64,000 bases of DNA from Halobacillus amylolyticus (GCF_022921115.1 NZ_CP095075.1:3484001-3548000); one strand, 5' to 3'. Counted from the first letter of the stretch, positions 37,549 through 48,121 are shown. Notes: a model not told the origin generated them from the sequence alone. A program made the numbers and translations.

Positions 37549-38742
37549 TTAGCTTGAACTCACAGGTAAGGTGCTTGGAATATTTGATTTCAAAAAGCCT
37601 TCAAATGCAAATGCAGCAACTCCTAGTGCGGCGGAATGCGTTGTTAATTTTGAAAAATCTATTTTTAGATCATTTTGTTGGAACCATAACGAGTTATTTT
37701 TGGCTTTTGTACGCAGCGGTTGTTCCATCCACTTTTTAGCTTTTGCTATTCTATTTCCAATGATGACTTGTTTAGGATTGAATGAGTTGACGATATTAAT
37801 GATTCCGACTCCTAAATACTCCCCGAGCGTTTGAAATGCTTGAATGGCGGTTTCACATCCTTCTTCGGCCAGTAGTATCATTGTATCGAGTTCATCTAGT
37901 TCACTGGATATGCCCAGTTGCTGCGAGTAACTTTTTAGAGCTTGTTCGGAGGCATATAACTCCCAGCACCCCACGTTCCCGCATCTGCATTTCGTGCCAT
38001 TGACTTCGATGGTCATGTGTCCCATTTCCCCGGCAAATCCATTTGTTCCTCTGTACAATTGGTCATTTAATATTAAGCCAACACCAATACCGACTCCTAC
38101 ACTGACATATACGATGTCATTCTCATTTATTCCAGAGCCAAACACCTTCTCTCCGTAAGCGCCAGCATTCGCTTCGTTTTCTACAATAACTGGGCAATCA
38201 TATTTAGCTTCCATTAAACTTTTTAAATTAACTTCCTTCCAACCTAAGTTAGGGGCAAGCAGAATATTTCCAAACTTACTTACCGAACCTGGTACGCCGA
38301 TGCCAATCCCTACAATACTGTAGCGACTGGCTGGAACATAGGAGATGAGGGAATCTATGATCCCGAATAACTTGTCAATAATATTGTCAAAATCAGAGTT
38401 TAGAAGCGGAAGAGAATTCTCGCCGCAAATATCCCCCTCCAAGTCTGTCAGTATGCCAAGGATATAATTAACACCAATATCTATTCCTATTGAATAGCCA
38501 GCTTTTTGATTAAAAAGCAACATAACAGGTCTTCTTCCCCCACTTGATTCTCCTGGTCCTTTTTCATAGATTAACTCCTCATCCAAGAGTTCGATAACTT
38601 GTGAGGAAACGGTGCCTTTGTTAAGACCTGTCTTATTGGCGATCTCTGCCCGGGAAATGGGGGAGTGCTTTATAATAGTTTCTAAAACTAATGATTTGTT
38701 TCCATTCTTAATAGTAAATTGATTCCACGTCCTGTTTTCCAT
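37549..38742 (-). CDS. xylR: XylR-type ROK family repressor (copy 2)
   Basis: About 397 residues. HTH with AEIANKTGLNKGTVSSQVIELL, ROK domain with VGIGIGVPGSVSK, ENEANAGAYGE and the zinc motif CRCGNVGCWE. First gene of an operon with xynB. Start is not certain: the frame is open to 38781, but a promoter whose -10 (TACAAT, 38777-38772) overlaps that region favours ATG 38742 over ATG 38760. Its own promoter carries a XylR operator, so it probably represses itself and xynB. Confidence 0.9.
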   Translation of the reverse strand: MENRTWNQFTIKNGNKSLVLETIIKHSPISRAEIANKTGLNKGTVSSQVIELLDEELIYEKGPGESSGGRRPVMLLFNQKAGYSIGIDIGVNYILGILTDLEGDICGENSLPLLNSDFDNIIDKLFGIIDSLISYVPASRYSIVGIGIGVPGSVSKFGNILLAPNLGWKEVNLKSLMEAKYDCPVIVENEANAGAYGEKVFGSGINENDIVYVSVGVGIGVGLILNDQLYRGTNGFAGEMGHMTIEVNGTKCRCGNVGCWELYASEQALKSYSQQLGISSELDELDTMILLAEEGCETAIQAFQTLGEYLGVGIINIVNSFNPKQVIIGNRIAKAKKWMEQPLRTKAKNNSLWFQQNDLKIDFSKLTTHSAALGVAAFAFEGFLKSNIPSTLPVSSS

Positions 38743-38771
38743 ATCATCATTCACTTTCATTATTTTTTCCA

Positions 38772-38830
38772 ATTGTATCACGAAAACCTTTGTTTATCCA
38801 CTGGACAAACAAAGTTAATTCTGCTAATCT
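38772..38830. promoter_or_regulatory. Divergent promoter region with XylR-type operator (xylR2/ABC importer)
   Basis: Operator TTTGTTTA-N9-CAAACAAA at 38789-38813. On the minus strand TGGATA, 17 bases, TACAAT reproduces the layout of the xylanase promoter and drives xylR2-xynB. On the plus strand TGGACA (38802-38807) is a -35 candidate for the importer with a poor -10 (TAATCT, 38825). A weak cre-like TGAAAAGGGTGTCA lies at 38845. Confidence 0.75.
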
Positions 38831-38888
38831 TTTATTAAACATTCTGAAAAGGGTGTCAGGTAAACAATTTATAGGAGGGGAAGTACAG

Positions 38889-40187
38889 ATGAAAAAGAAA
38901 GCGATTACAACGCTCTTGTCTTTAGCTTTTATTCTGTTAGCGCTGGTTGGATGTAGTGGAGCTGAGGAGAGCAATTCAGCTTCAGATGGCGAAAAGACGA
39001 TTGAGTTTATGCATCTGTGGCCTGAAGGAAGTTCAGCTAAGCATAACAAAATTGTGAGTGATATTGTTGCTGACTTTGAAAGCCAAAATGAGGGGATAAC
39101 TGTTGACGTTGAAGTGCTAAGCAATGAGCAATACAAAGATAAGATTAAAGTATTAGCTACCTCTGATGAACTGCCTGATGTTGGTTTGACTTGGGCTGCT
39201 GGATACTTAAAGCCTTACGTGGAAGCCGGACAATTTGCTCCATTAGATGATCTGCTGGAGGGAGAGTTGGCTGACTCCTTCGTTTCGGGTACTACAGAGC
39301 CTTATGCGATAGATGGATCGACTTATGGCCTGCCTCTTGAGCTTAATGTTGCCAATATTTTCTATAATAAAGCTATATTTGAGGAGTATGGGCTCGAGGC
39401 CCCTGAAACATATGAGGATCTAAAAAATGTAATAACAACGCTAAAAGAAAACGAGGTAGCACCTATTGCCCTTGGAAATAAAGACAGCTGGACAGGTTCC
39501 ATGTGGTATATGTACTTTGCAGATCGAATTGGTGGCTCTGAAGCATTAACGAAAGCAATTAGTGGAGATGGTTCCTTTGAAGACCCTGCACTTGTTAAGG
39601 CAGCTGAAAAAGTACAAGAACTAGCAGACATGGGCGCTTTTATCCGTGGAACGAATGGCATTTCTGACCAGGAGGCCAAAAGTATGTTTATGAATGAGCA
39701 GGCAGCTATGTATCTAATCGCAACCTGGGATTTGCCGAACTATACAACAAATGAACAGGTCCCGCAAGAGTTCCGGGATTCTGTTGGCTACTTTAAGTTC
39801 CCAACTGTAAATGGAAATGGAGATAAAGATAGCTTTGTGGGCGGACCAGGCGTTGGAATGTTTGTAGCTGAAAACTCTGACGTAAAAGCAGAAGCGAAAG
39901 AGTTTGTATCTTTCTTCATTAAGGAGTGGGGCGAAAAATCTGTGAAAGAAGCAGGCGTCATTCCAGCAACAAAAGTTGACGCTGAATCTATGGAGCTGCC
40001 TCAAATGTATGTCAATGTATTAAATGATCTGAACAATGCAAGCAACTTAACACTGTTTGCCGATGTTCAAATGAATCCAGATGCCGCTCAAGTTCACTTG
40101 GATCAGATCCAGGCTCTATTTGGAGGGGAAGTAACACCTGAACAATTTGCTGAAGCCCATGAGGAAGCTCTCTCAAAACAAGAGTAG
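38889..40187 (+). CDS. Sugar ABC transporter substrate-binding lipoprotein (xylooligosaccharide type)
   Basis: 432 residues from ATG 38889, which has ATAGGAGGGGA before it; the longer frame from 38790 would cover the promoter. Lipoprotein signal peptide ending LALVGC, so it is anchored outside the membrane by the Cys. Extracellular solute-binding family 1 fold: FMHLWPEGSSAKHNKI, DVGLTWAAGYLKPYVE, FVGGPGVGMFVAENS. Followed by two permeases. The setting between xylosidase and xylose isomerase points to xylooligosaccharides as ligand. Confidence 0.92.
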   Translation: MKKKAITTLLSLAFILLALVGCSGAEESNSASDGEKTIEFMHLWPEGSSAKHNKIVSDIVADFESQNEGITVDVEVLSNEQYKDKIKVLATSDELPDVGLTWAAGYLKPYVEAGQFAPLDDLLEGELADSFVSGTTEPYAIDGSTYGLPLELNVANIFYNKAIFEEYGLEAPETYEDLKNVITTLKENEVAPIALGNKDSWTGSMWYMYFADRIGGSEALTKAISGDGSFEDPALVKAAEKVQELADMGAFIRGTNGISDQEAKSMFMNEQAAMYLIATWDLPNYTTNEQVPQEFRDSVGYFKFPTVNGNGDKDSFVGGPGVGMFVAENSDVKAEAKEFVSFFIKEWGEKSVKEAGVIPATKVDAESMELPQMYVNVLNDLNNASNLTLFADVQMNPDAAQVHLDQIQALFGGEVTPEQFAEAHEEALSKQE

Positions 40188-40265
40188 AATGATATTACAA
40201 AAGAAGAGAGGAAAGGGTAACCCCGCTTATTGGATTATCCTTTTCTTTCCTTAGGGGGAAATGTA

Positions 40266-41144
40266 ATGAACAAAGTCATGTCTAATAAGTGGATGATTGC
40301 TATCTATATTCTCCCAGCCCTCTTATTAGTTGGAATTCTGATCTTTATCCCATTAATTCTAACCGCATACTACGGGTTGATGGATTGGAATGGAATAGGG
40401 GCCATGGAGTTTATAGGTTTAGAAAACTATATTAATGCGATCCAGGATAAAAACTTCTGGGATAGTGCTCTCCATTCTTTTTTATTGGCAATATTTTCCA
40501 CGTTAAGCTTGGCAATTTATCTCGCTGTATCTATGATTCTTGCTTCTAAAATAAAAGGGGCGGATTTCTTAAGAAAGATATACCTTATTCCTATGCTGCT
40601 ATCTTCAGTTGCTATTGCTCAGTTGTGGATTAAGGTTTTTAATCCTACAAATGGTATATTAAATAGAATTTTACTATTCTTTGGAGTTGAAAAACCTCCG
40701 ATTTGGCTTGCTAATCCTGATATTGTCTTGTATGCAATTTTCATACCTATCCTATGGCAATATGCTGGTTTTTATATTTTGATTTACTATGCAGCATTAA
40801 AAAATATTCCTAACTCACTCATTGAAGCAGCAAAGATAGATGGTGCTTCTCCAATCCAAATTGCTTATAAAATTAAACTTCCGCTTATTATGGGAGTTGT
40901 AAAAGTGACTATAGTGCTAGCCATTGTTGGTTCACTGAAATACTTCGATTTAATCTATGTCATGACAGGTGGAGGTCCAAATGGAGCTAGTGAGGTAATG
41001 GCTTCTTATATGTACAAGCTCGCTTTTAGCACTAATGACTTTGGTTATGGTAGTGCAATTGGATTTCTGCTATTAATTATTACATTAATTGTTACAGTGA
41101 TTATTCGTAGATTAACGGCTAACGATGAGGAAGTTCAATATTAG
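40266..41144 (+). CDS. Sugar ABC transporter permease 1
   Basis: 292 residues with six membrane segments; MalF-type. The EAA loop is EAAKIDGASPIQIAYKIKLP near residue 195, the site where the ATPase docks. ATG 40266 follows TTAGGGGGA; the frame opens at 40230 but without a ribosome binding site. Forms a heterodimer with the next gene product. Confidence 0.92.
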   Translation: MNKVMSNKWMIAIYILPALLLVGILIFIPLILTAYYGLMDWNGIGAMEFIGLENYINAIQDKNFWDSALHSFLLAIFSTLSLAIYLAVSMILASKIKGADFLRKIYLIPMLLSSVAIAQLWIKVFNPTNGILNRILLFFGVEKPPIWLANPDIVLYAIFIPILWQYAGFYILIYYAALKNIPNSLIEAAKIDGASPIQIAYKIKLPLIMGVVKVTIVLAIVGSLKYFDLIYVMTGGGPNGASEVMASYMYKLAFSTNDFGYGSAIGFLLLIITLIVTVIIRRLTANDEEVQY

Positions 41145-41159
41145 AAGGAGGGAGTACCT

Positions 41160-41981
41160 TTGAATCGTTTGGGATATATTATTCTTTACTTATGTCTTGG
41201 GGTAGTCGCTGTTTTTCAAATACTACCGATCATCTGGTTATTTCTATTCTCACTAAAAGGTAATCGGGAGATATTCGCTGGATCACCTTTTGCCTTGCCG
41301 AAAGAGTGGAAGTGGGAAAACTATCTTAAAGTTTGGGAGGGTGGTATTGGGACTTACTTTTTTAATAGTGTCTGGATTACCGTCGTAGCTATTGTCTTCA
41401 CATCACTTTTTGCCAGTATGGCTACCTTCGCTATTACAAGGATGCAGTGGAAATTTAACAAATTCGTACTTGGGTTGTTCATGGTAGGTTTAATGATACC
41501 GATTCATTCTTCGATCATACCGTTGTTTAGCATGTTTTTAAATGTAGGTTTAATCGACAACCCATGGTCAATTGTAATCACTTATACCGGGTATAACTTG
41601 CCTATTACCATGATGATTTTACTTGGTTTTTACTATACATTGCCACGTGAAATTGAAGAAGCAGCCGTGATTGATGGTTGTTCCATTCATAGAATGTTTT
41701 TTAGAATCATCTTACCGATGACCACTCCCGTCCTATCAACGATTGTGATTATTAATATGATTTATAACTGGAATGAATTTGTATTTGTTAATACGTTTAT
41801 CAGCTCGGACAAATACAAAACACTCACAGTTGGGATACAGAACTTCATCGGGCAATATATGACCGATTGGGGAGCTATTGGTGCGACACTAGTCATAAGC
41901 TTATTACCTATTTTGATAGCTTTTATTTTCTTTAGTAATAAAGTAGTTGAAGGAATTTCATCTAGTGCGGTGAAAGGGTAA
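41160..41981 (+). CDS. Sugar ABC transporter permease 2
   Basis: 273 residues, six membrane segments; MalG-type with EAA loop EEAAVIDGCSIHRMFFRIILP near residue 168. The start codon is TTG 41160, with GAAGGAGGG at ideal spacing and no ATG nearby. No ATPase gene lies in the cluster. In Bacillus such importers share the general ATPase MsmX encoded elsewhere, which is the likely case here. Confidence 0.92.
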   Translation: MNRLGYIILYLCLGVVAVFQILPIIWLFLFSLKGNREIFAGSPFALPKEWKWENYLKVWEGGIGTYFFNSVWITVVAIVFTSLFASMATFAITRMQWKFNKFVLGLFMVGLMIPIHSSIIPLFSMFLNVGLIDNPWSIVITYTGYNLPITMMILLGFYYTLPREIEEAAVIDGCSIHRMFFRIILPMTTPVLSTIVIINMIYNWNEFVFVNTFISSDKYKTLTVGIQNFIGQYMTDWGAIGATLVISLLPILIAFIFFSNKVVEGISSSAVKG

Positions 41982-41997
41982 TTCTCCCTCTTGGTTC

Positions 41998-42627
41998 CTA
42001 AGAATCATTTGATGCAGAGGGAGCTTGCATTTTACTAACATTTCGAAATGCATGAAGACTTAGCCACATCGTTACGAATGAATAACTGCTTATACCAAAT
42101 ATGAACCCTAGAGCGGGTAGATATCTCATAATGATAAACAGGGAAATGAGAGAGATAATGATCAGTAAACTTTGAATTGGGCTGATTAGCATAATGAGGA
42201 AAGAGTTTTTAAGTGTTTGTAAAATAGTAAGATCATAATGTACAAATACTGGGAAAGTATAGAAAATAAATAATACTGAAATAAGCATGAAAGAGAATAA
42301 GGGGATGTAAGTCCAAGTAAATATACTGCTTAATTGAACATAGTAAATGTCTATACTGATCAGAGAAACAATGATCAAGACAAAGGCACCTAAAAGGTTA
42401 CTTTTCCAAAATTCAGTTTTGTAATAGTGAATAAACGATTTGAACAAAGGCGTATGATCTTTGCCTAAAATCCAATTTCGGATGATAGAGAACACGGCAA
42501 TCGTAGAAGGAAATATACCAAAAATTCCTAAACCAGCGATGGTGAAAACGATCCATAAAACTTGTAAGAAAGCGAATCGCGTCACCCATTCCATTATTCT
42601 ATATAACTGACTTCCAAAGAGATTCAT
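41998..42627 (-). CDS. YesL family membrane protein (DUF624)
   Basis: 209 residues, about five hydrophobic segments. The N-terminal LYRIMEWVTRFAFLQVLWIVFTIAGLG pattern, then GIFPSTIAVFSIIRNWI, marks the YesL/DUF624 family, which is often found beside oligosaccharide ABC importers in Bacilli. Function unknown. It converges with the permease operon (16-base gap) and diverges from xylA. Confidence 0.88.
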   Translation of the reverse strand: MNLFGSQLYRIMEWVTRFAFLQVLWIVFTIAGLGIFGIFPSTIAVFSIIRNWILGKDHTPLFKSFIHYYKTEFWKSNLLGAFVLIIVSLISIDIYYVQLSSIFTWTYIPLFSFMLISVLFIFYTFPVFVHYDLTILQTLKNSFLIMLISPIQSLLIIISLISLFIIMRYLPALGFIFGISSYSFVTMWLSLHAFRNVSKMQAPSASNDS

Positions 42628-42755
42628 AGAAAAATCGTGCTCCTTTTAAGTTGATCACTTAGACATGAATCATTATACACAAAAAAATGAAACAGTAAAG
42701 ATTACTTACCCCAGGTAGACTACGATATTATTTAAAAATTCAGGAGGTATTACGA

Positions 42756-44081
42756 ATGACATACTTTACTAACATTAATCGCATTCAATATGAGGGACCC
42801 AAATCGACTAATCCATACGCGTTCAAATTTTACAATCCAGAAGAAAAAGTAGGGAATCAAACGATGGAGGAATTTCTACGCTTCAGCGTTGCCTACTGGC
42901 ACACCTTTACAGAGGACTTATCTGATCCTTTTGGTGTTGGCACAGCTGTACGGTCGTGGGATAAATACGAGGGGATGGATCTAGCTAAGGCTCGAGTGGA
43001 AGCGGCCTTTGAATTCTTCGATAAGATGAATGTTCCTTATTTCTGCTTTCATGATGTGGATATCGCCCCTGAAGGAAGCAATTTAAGAGAATCGAATCAA
43101 AACTTGGATACAATTGTAAGCATGATTAAGGATTATATGAAAGATAGTAAAACGAAACTTCTATGGAACACGGTAAATAACTTTACCCATCCACGCTTTG
43201 TCCATGGGGCAGCCTCATCAAATAGCGCCGATGTTTTTGCCTATGCTGCAGCCAAAGTGAAAAAGGGCCTCGAAATTGGAAAGGAGTTAGGTTCTGAAAA
43301 CTATGTATTCTGGGGTGGACGTGAAGGTTATGAGACGCTTTTGAATACAGATATGAAGCTGGAACTTGATAATCTAGGCCGATTCTTCCATTTAGCGGTT
43401 AATTATGCGGACGAAATCGGGTATGACGGTCAATTTCTTATTGAACCGAAGCCTAAGGAGCCAACAACGCATCAATATGACTTTGATGTTGCTTCTGGCT
43501 ATGCCTTTTTACAAAGATATGATCTTCAAGATCGTTTTAAATTTAATATTGAGGCCAATCATGCAACGCTTGCGGGGCACACGTTTGAACATGAACTTCA
43601 ATATGCACGTGTGAATGGGCTGTTAGGATCTGTGGATGCCAACCAGGGCCACCCCCTTTTAGGTTGGGATACGGACGAATTTCCAACCGATCTATACGCA
43701 ACGACGCTTGCTATGTATGAAATTATTAAAAACGGCGGTCTTGGTCATGGAGGACTGAACTTTGATGCAAAGGTTCGTCGTGGATCCTTTGCACCCGAGG
43801 ACTTGTTCCATGCTCACATTGCAGGTATGGATAGCTTTGCTGTTGGATTTAAGGTTGCTCAGAAATTATACGATGACCGTGTGCTGGAGGAGATCATTGA
43901 GGAAAGGTACGATAGTTTTGGCAGAGGGATTGGAAAAGAAATTGTCGAGGGAAAAGCTAATTTTCATTCATTAGAAGACCATGCTCTGAAGTTAGATGCA
44001 ATTCCACAAAAATCAGGCCAATTGGAAAAAATTAAATCTACCTTAAACCAGTATTTGTTGAGGGCCTATGCAGGGGAATGA
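42756..44081 (+). CDS. xylA: Xylose isomerase
   Basis: 441 residues, the class II length. Active-site His99 in FCFHDVD, metal-binding Glu in [34 protein letters not shown] and [19 protein letters not shown]. Converts xylose to xylulose using Mg/Mn. CAGGAGG lies 9 bases before the ATG. Its stop overlaps the xylB start in ATGA, so the two are translationally coupled. No clear XylR operator precedes it; the 128-base divergent gap to the YesL gene has only a weak promoter. Confidence 0.96.
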   Translation: MTYFTNINRIQYEGPKSTNPYAFKFYNPEEKVGNQTMEEFLRFSVAYWHTFTEDLSDPFGVGTAVRSWDKYEGMDLAKARVEAAFEFFDKMNVPYFCFHDVDIAPEGSNLRESNQNLDTIVSMIKDYMKDSKTKLLWNTVNNFTHPRFVHGAASSNSADVFAYAAAKVKKGLEIGKELGSENYVFWGGREGYETLLNTDMKLELDNLGRFFHLAVNYADEIGYDGQFLIEPKPKEPTTHQYDFDVASGYAFLQRYDLQDRFKFNIEANHATLAGHTFEHELQYARVNGLLGSVDANQGHPLLGWDTDEFPTDLYATTLAMYEIIKNGGLGHGGLNFDAKVRRGSFAPEDLFHAHIAGMDSFAVGFKVAQKLYDDRVLEEIIEERYDSFGRGIGKEIVEGKANFHSLEDHALKLDAIPQKSGQLEKIKSTLNQYLLRAYAGE

Positions 44082-45585
44082 TGACAGTGAAACACGTAAT
44101 CGGGATTGATTTAGGAACGAGTGCAGTGAAGCTTTTGCTTGTGGATCAGAAGGGAGAAATTAATTATGAGGTTTCAAAACCCTATCCATTGATTCAAGAG
44201 AAACAAGGATACAGTGAACAAGACCCGAATGACTGGGTCGAGGCGACCTTGAAAGGTATAAAACAGCTGCTGCGAGAAGGTCCTTGTTCATCTGAGGAGA
44301 TCGAAGGAATCAGTTTTTCCGGACAGATGCATGGTCTGGTACTAATGGACGAACAGGGCCAACCATTACGAAATGCGATTTTGTGGAATGACACGAGAAC
44401 GACAGCTCAGTGTCAGCAGATCTATGAAACTGTCGGGGAGAAGCGGTTACTAGAAATTACGAAAAACCAAGCTCTTGAAGGGTTTACGTTACCGAAAATT
44501 TTATGGGTGAAAGAGCATGAACCCCGTGTTTACGAGAAAGCAAGTACGTTTGTGTTACCGAAAGATTACTTGCGATACAAACTAACGGGTGAACTGGCTA
44601 TGGACTATTCAGATGCAGCCGGGACGTTGTTATTGGATGTAGAGGCAAGTGAGTGGAGCGTAGAAATAGGCAAGGCACTCGAAGTCGATCGTGAGCTTTG
44701 CCCTCCGTTAGTCGCTTCTTATGATCAAACGGGGAACATTCTGCCACATGTAGCCGATGTGACGGGATTAGCTACAACTACGAAAGTCTTTGCTGGAGGC
44801 GCAGACAATGCTTGTGGAGCCATAGGATCGGGCGTTCTAGAGCAAGGGAAAACGCTATGTAGTATTGGCACATCAGGAGTTATTCTCTCTTATGAGTCAA
44901 GCAATCGTAAAGACTTTGGTGGTAGGGTACATTATTTTAACCACGGAGCTCCTAATGCTTATTATACGATGGGAGTGACCCTCGCGGCTGGTTATAGCTT
45001 GAGCTGGTTTAAAGAGGTATTTGCCAGTGATGAAAGTTTTGAAGATTTTGTTCAAGATGTAGAGACGATTCCACCAGGTTCAAACGGTTTATTGTTTACC
45101 CCTTATGTCTCAGGAGAAAGAACACCACATGCGGATGCTATGATCCGCGGCAGTTTTATAGGAATAGATAGCTCACACAGAAGAAAAGACTTCGTGCACG
45201 CCGTTATGGAAGGCATCACTTTCTCCTTAAATGAATCAATTGAGATTTTTCGGCAAAATGATAAGAAGGTTGATACGATCGTATCAACCGGCGGGGAGCA
45301 AATAATGAGTACTGGCTACAGATGCAGGCCAACATTTTCAATGCCGATATCATTAAACTAGCAAGTGCACAAGGGCCAGGAGTTGGCGCAGCCATGATCG
45401 CTGCCTATGGATGTGGCTGGTTCGGTACGCTGCAGGAATGTGCCGATCATTTTTTAAAGATTGATCAGAAATATACACCACAAAAAGATAAAGTACGCGA
45501 ATATGAAGAACTGTTTGAAATTTATAAGGATGTCTATCATCAGACAAAAACCCTAAATAAACGATTAGCTCCTTATCGTGAATAA
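44078..45585 (+). pseudogene. xylB: Xylulokinase, interrupted by a single-base frameshift
   Basis: FGGY kinase that phosphorylates xylulose. The first frame (44078-45361) contains IGIDLGTSAVKLLL, SGQMHGLV and GGADNACGAIGSG but loses family sequence after VSTGG. The C-terminal part (EYWLQMQANIFNADIIKLASAQGPGVGAAMIAAYG...) continues in the next frame to 45585. One extra G in the G4 run at 45293-45296 would restore a normal protein of about 500 residues. As all other xylose genes look intact, a sequencing error is at least as likely as true loss. Confidence 0.88.
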
Positions 45586-45649
45586 ATGCACAAGTTTGCT
45601 TCCTTATGTTATGTAAAGGACTAGACTTTTAAATTGGAAGGTGGCAAAA

Positions 45650-46633
45650 ATGAAATACAATCAACTGGGTACTACCGATCTGACTATTAGTGAGCTAAGT
45701 TTCGGTACATGGGCTATTGGTGGGAGTTGGGGCAAAACAGATGACCGTGAAGCGTTAGAGGCACTTCAAACAGCTATGAAAGCTGGTGTGAATTTCTTCG
45801 ATACGGCGGATGTTTACGGCATGGGTCATAGTGAGGAATTATTGGCTGAAGCCACTAAAGGGAAAGAACAGGATATTCAAATTGCGACTAAATTTTGTCG
45901 GCAGGGAAATATCAATGAGCTACAAACATACTCCATGGAACAAGTATCGAATTATTTAGAAGACAGTCTTAAACGACTGAATCGAGATCATGTGGACCTT
46001 TACCAAATTCATTGTCCTCCACTTGAAGTTTTAAAAGAGGGCTCGGTCTTTAGGGTGCTAGAAAAACTAAAACAACAAGGTAAACTCCGTTATTATGGGG
46101 TTAGCGTGGAGTCAGTTGAAGAAGGAATGTATGTACTTGAACATACTAATGCTAGTTCACTGCAAGTAATTTTTAACATGTTTCGGCAAAAGCCGTTAGA
46201 TAAACTATTCCCTGCAGCTATGGAAAAGGGAGTTGGGATTCTAGCACGGGTACCTTTAGCCAGTGGGCTGTTAACAGGAAAGTTCAACCATGAGCATACG
46301 TTTGAGGAAGATGACCACCGTCATTTTAATCGTAATGGAGATGCTTTTAACGTCGGGGAAACATTTGCTGGCTTAGATTTCGCAAAAGGAGTTGAGTTAA
46401 GTAAAAAACTTGATTGGATTGGAGGAGATCGTGGAAACATGGGAAGAGCAGCCTTAAAATGGGTTATGCAACAAGAGGCCGTAACGAGTGTCATTCCCGG
46501 TTTTCGTAACAAGAGCCAGGTAGAAGACAATCTTCAGGCATTGAATGTCAAGCCCTTTTCAACACAAGAATTGCAACAGCTGCAACAATTCTACCAACAG
46601 GAAGTACACGATTCCATTCGAGGAGTGTATTAA
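45650..46633 (+). CDS. Aldo/keto reductase
   Basis: 327 residues from ATG 45650, with GGAAGGTGG upstream; a GTG at 45641 overlaps that site. TIM-barrel family with catalytic Asp-Tyr in FFDTADVYGMGHSEELLAEA, Lys in IATKF and His in DLYQIHCPP; NADPH-site motif at the C-terminus SVIPGFRNKSQVEDNLQAL. Reduces or oxidises an aldehyde/sugar; substrate unknown. It follows xylB on the same strand and may share its transcript. Confidence 0.92.
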   Translation: MKYNQLGTTDLTISELSFGTWAIGGSWGKTDDREALEALQTAMKAGVNFFDTADVYGMGHSEELLAEATKGKEQDIQIATKFCRQGNINELQTYSMEQVSNYLEDSLKRLNRDHVDLYQIHCPPLEVLKEGSVFRVLEKLKQQGKLRYYGVSVESVEEGMYVLEHTNASSLQVIFNMFRQKPLDKLFPAAMEKGVGILARVPLASGLLTGKFNHEHTFEEDDHRHFNRNGDAFNVGETFAGLDFAKGVELSKKLDWIGGDRGNMGRAALKWVMQQEAVTSVIPGFRNKSQVEDNLQALNVKPFSTQELQQLQQFYQQEVHDSIRGVY

Positions 46634-46651
46634 AAAGATCAAGATGATGGA

Positions 46652-46686
46652 CTAAAAAGACAGGAGAATGACTCCTGTCTTTTTAG
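46652..46686. terminator. Perfect bidirectional terminator between AKR gene and galM
   Basis: CTAAAAAGACAGGAG / CTCCTGTCTTTTTAG, a perfect 15-bp stem with a 5-base loop; it serves both converging genes and includes the galM stop codon. Confidence 0.92.
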
Positions 46687-47716
46687 TTGGTTTCAAACGT
46701 GAAAGATGTTTGTTGCGAATAAGGCTCATCTGTCTTTAAAAGGATAGATGGAAATCCATTGTGATGGAGGGAGGCAGGAGCAGCCTGTGTTTCAAAACAA
46801 ACGCCTAAATATTTTTCGGAACGTCTGCCTGCTAATTGATGCTCACTTGTTAAGTTGTTTGACGTGTACATCACCATTCCAGGTTGGTCTGTGTTTATGC
46901 GCATAACACGGCCGCTTTCATAATCCTTTACGACAACTGCCTCTTGCTTCTTTCGATCAAAAAGAAAATAATGATCATACCCCGATCTAGCAAGGAGATT
47001 TTGTTTGAAATTAGAATGTATTCCAGATGTTAAGGACCTTTCTTGTCTAAAGTCAAAAGGAGTGTTCTCCACAGGTCTAATTTTTCCTGTTGGTATAAGA
47101 GATTCATCCAACTCTACGAATTTATTACTATCAACCAAGACCCGATGTTTATGAATTGTACGTTTGAGATTTCCGCTTAAATTAAAATAAGTATGATTTG
47201 TTAGAGCAAGGGCTGTGTCTTTGTCACTCGCAGCTTGATAATCTATCGTTAGCTGATTAAAGTTATTTAATTGATAGGTCACCTCAACCAAAAGATTGCC
47301 AGGATACCCACCCTCCAAATCAGGACTTTCATACATGAATTTAACACCGACCGAACTGCTTGTTTGGAAAGAATGAGCCTTCCAAACTTTCGTATGAAAC
47401 CCTTTAGGGCCCCCGTGTAAATGATTGGTCCCCTCATTGGCAACGAGAGGATACTTTTTTCCTTCAATTGTAAAAGAGGAGCCATCAATCCGACCTGCGA
47501 CCCTTCCAATAATCGCTCCAAAAAATTTGGATCGTTTCTGTAGTCCTCATCGTTTTCATAGCCGAGCACTACATTTTCAATAAGTCCGTTCTGATTAGGG
47601 ACAAGGATTTCAGTAATAATACCACCGTAGTTTAATGCGCTGACAGACATTCCCTGATCATTGGCCAAGGTAAACTTCTTCCATCCATTTTTTGAACATT
47701 CTTCACTGATTTGCAT
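46683..47716 (-). pseudogene. galM: Aldose 1-epimerase, interrupted by a single-base frameshift
   Basis: The N-terminal frame from ATG 47716 (TGGAGA upstream; the frame opens earlier at 47800) gives NYGGIITEILVPNQNG, VVLGYENDEDYRNDPNF, then leaves the family. In the neighbouring frame the sequence continues GAIIGRVAGRIDGSSF, NHLHGGPKGFHTKVW (catalytic His) and, in the 3' frame, ALTNHTYFNLSG, with the family end at 46683. One additional T (A on the plus strand, run 47520-47525) would join them. Interconverts sugar anomers, here possibly of xylose. Homopolymer position fits a sequencing error. Confidence 0.85.
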
Positions 47717-47859
47717 ATACATGTCTCCAGTCTTGATATCTGTTATCGTCTCTGAATAAGCTAGTAGACTCTGTTCACTTTTTGCTTGAAGCAAAGTCAT
47801 ACCTAGATGTTTAAAATGTCCCCGTATGACTTCATTTTTTTATTTCGTTACTTCTTCCT

Positions 47860-47960
47860 TCAATGAGTCAAGTACTTCTTAGAATCTACCGTATCAATCA
47901 AATTCATTGCTCTTTGTTTGATTTCTTCATTTTGTACTTCATCATATAAAGGATGATAAT
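47860..47960 (-). pseudogene. Remnant of the HEAT-like gene found at 50.1 kb
   Basis: On the minus strand HPLYDEVQNEEIKQRAMNLIDTVDSKKY can be read, clearly similar to LYDVVKDEEIEQKALELVDTVEDSKY near the C-terminus of the protein encoded at 50099-50650. Only this tail remains; no start or upstream part is found. The rest of 47801-48121 holds a possible promoter TTTACA-N16-TACTAT (48008-48035) for the thioesterase gene. Confidence 0.7.
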
Positions 47961-48121
47961 TCTATTCAACCATCTGTACGGTTAAGATCATTCTTATTTA
48001 AAATTTATTTACATATATATGGAATAGGTTACTATAAGTATAGAATGTTATTCATAGAAAATATAGTGCTTTCCAATGATTGAGAGGGCAAAGCATCTGT
48101 TAAAAAGAGGGAGGGGAAGAC

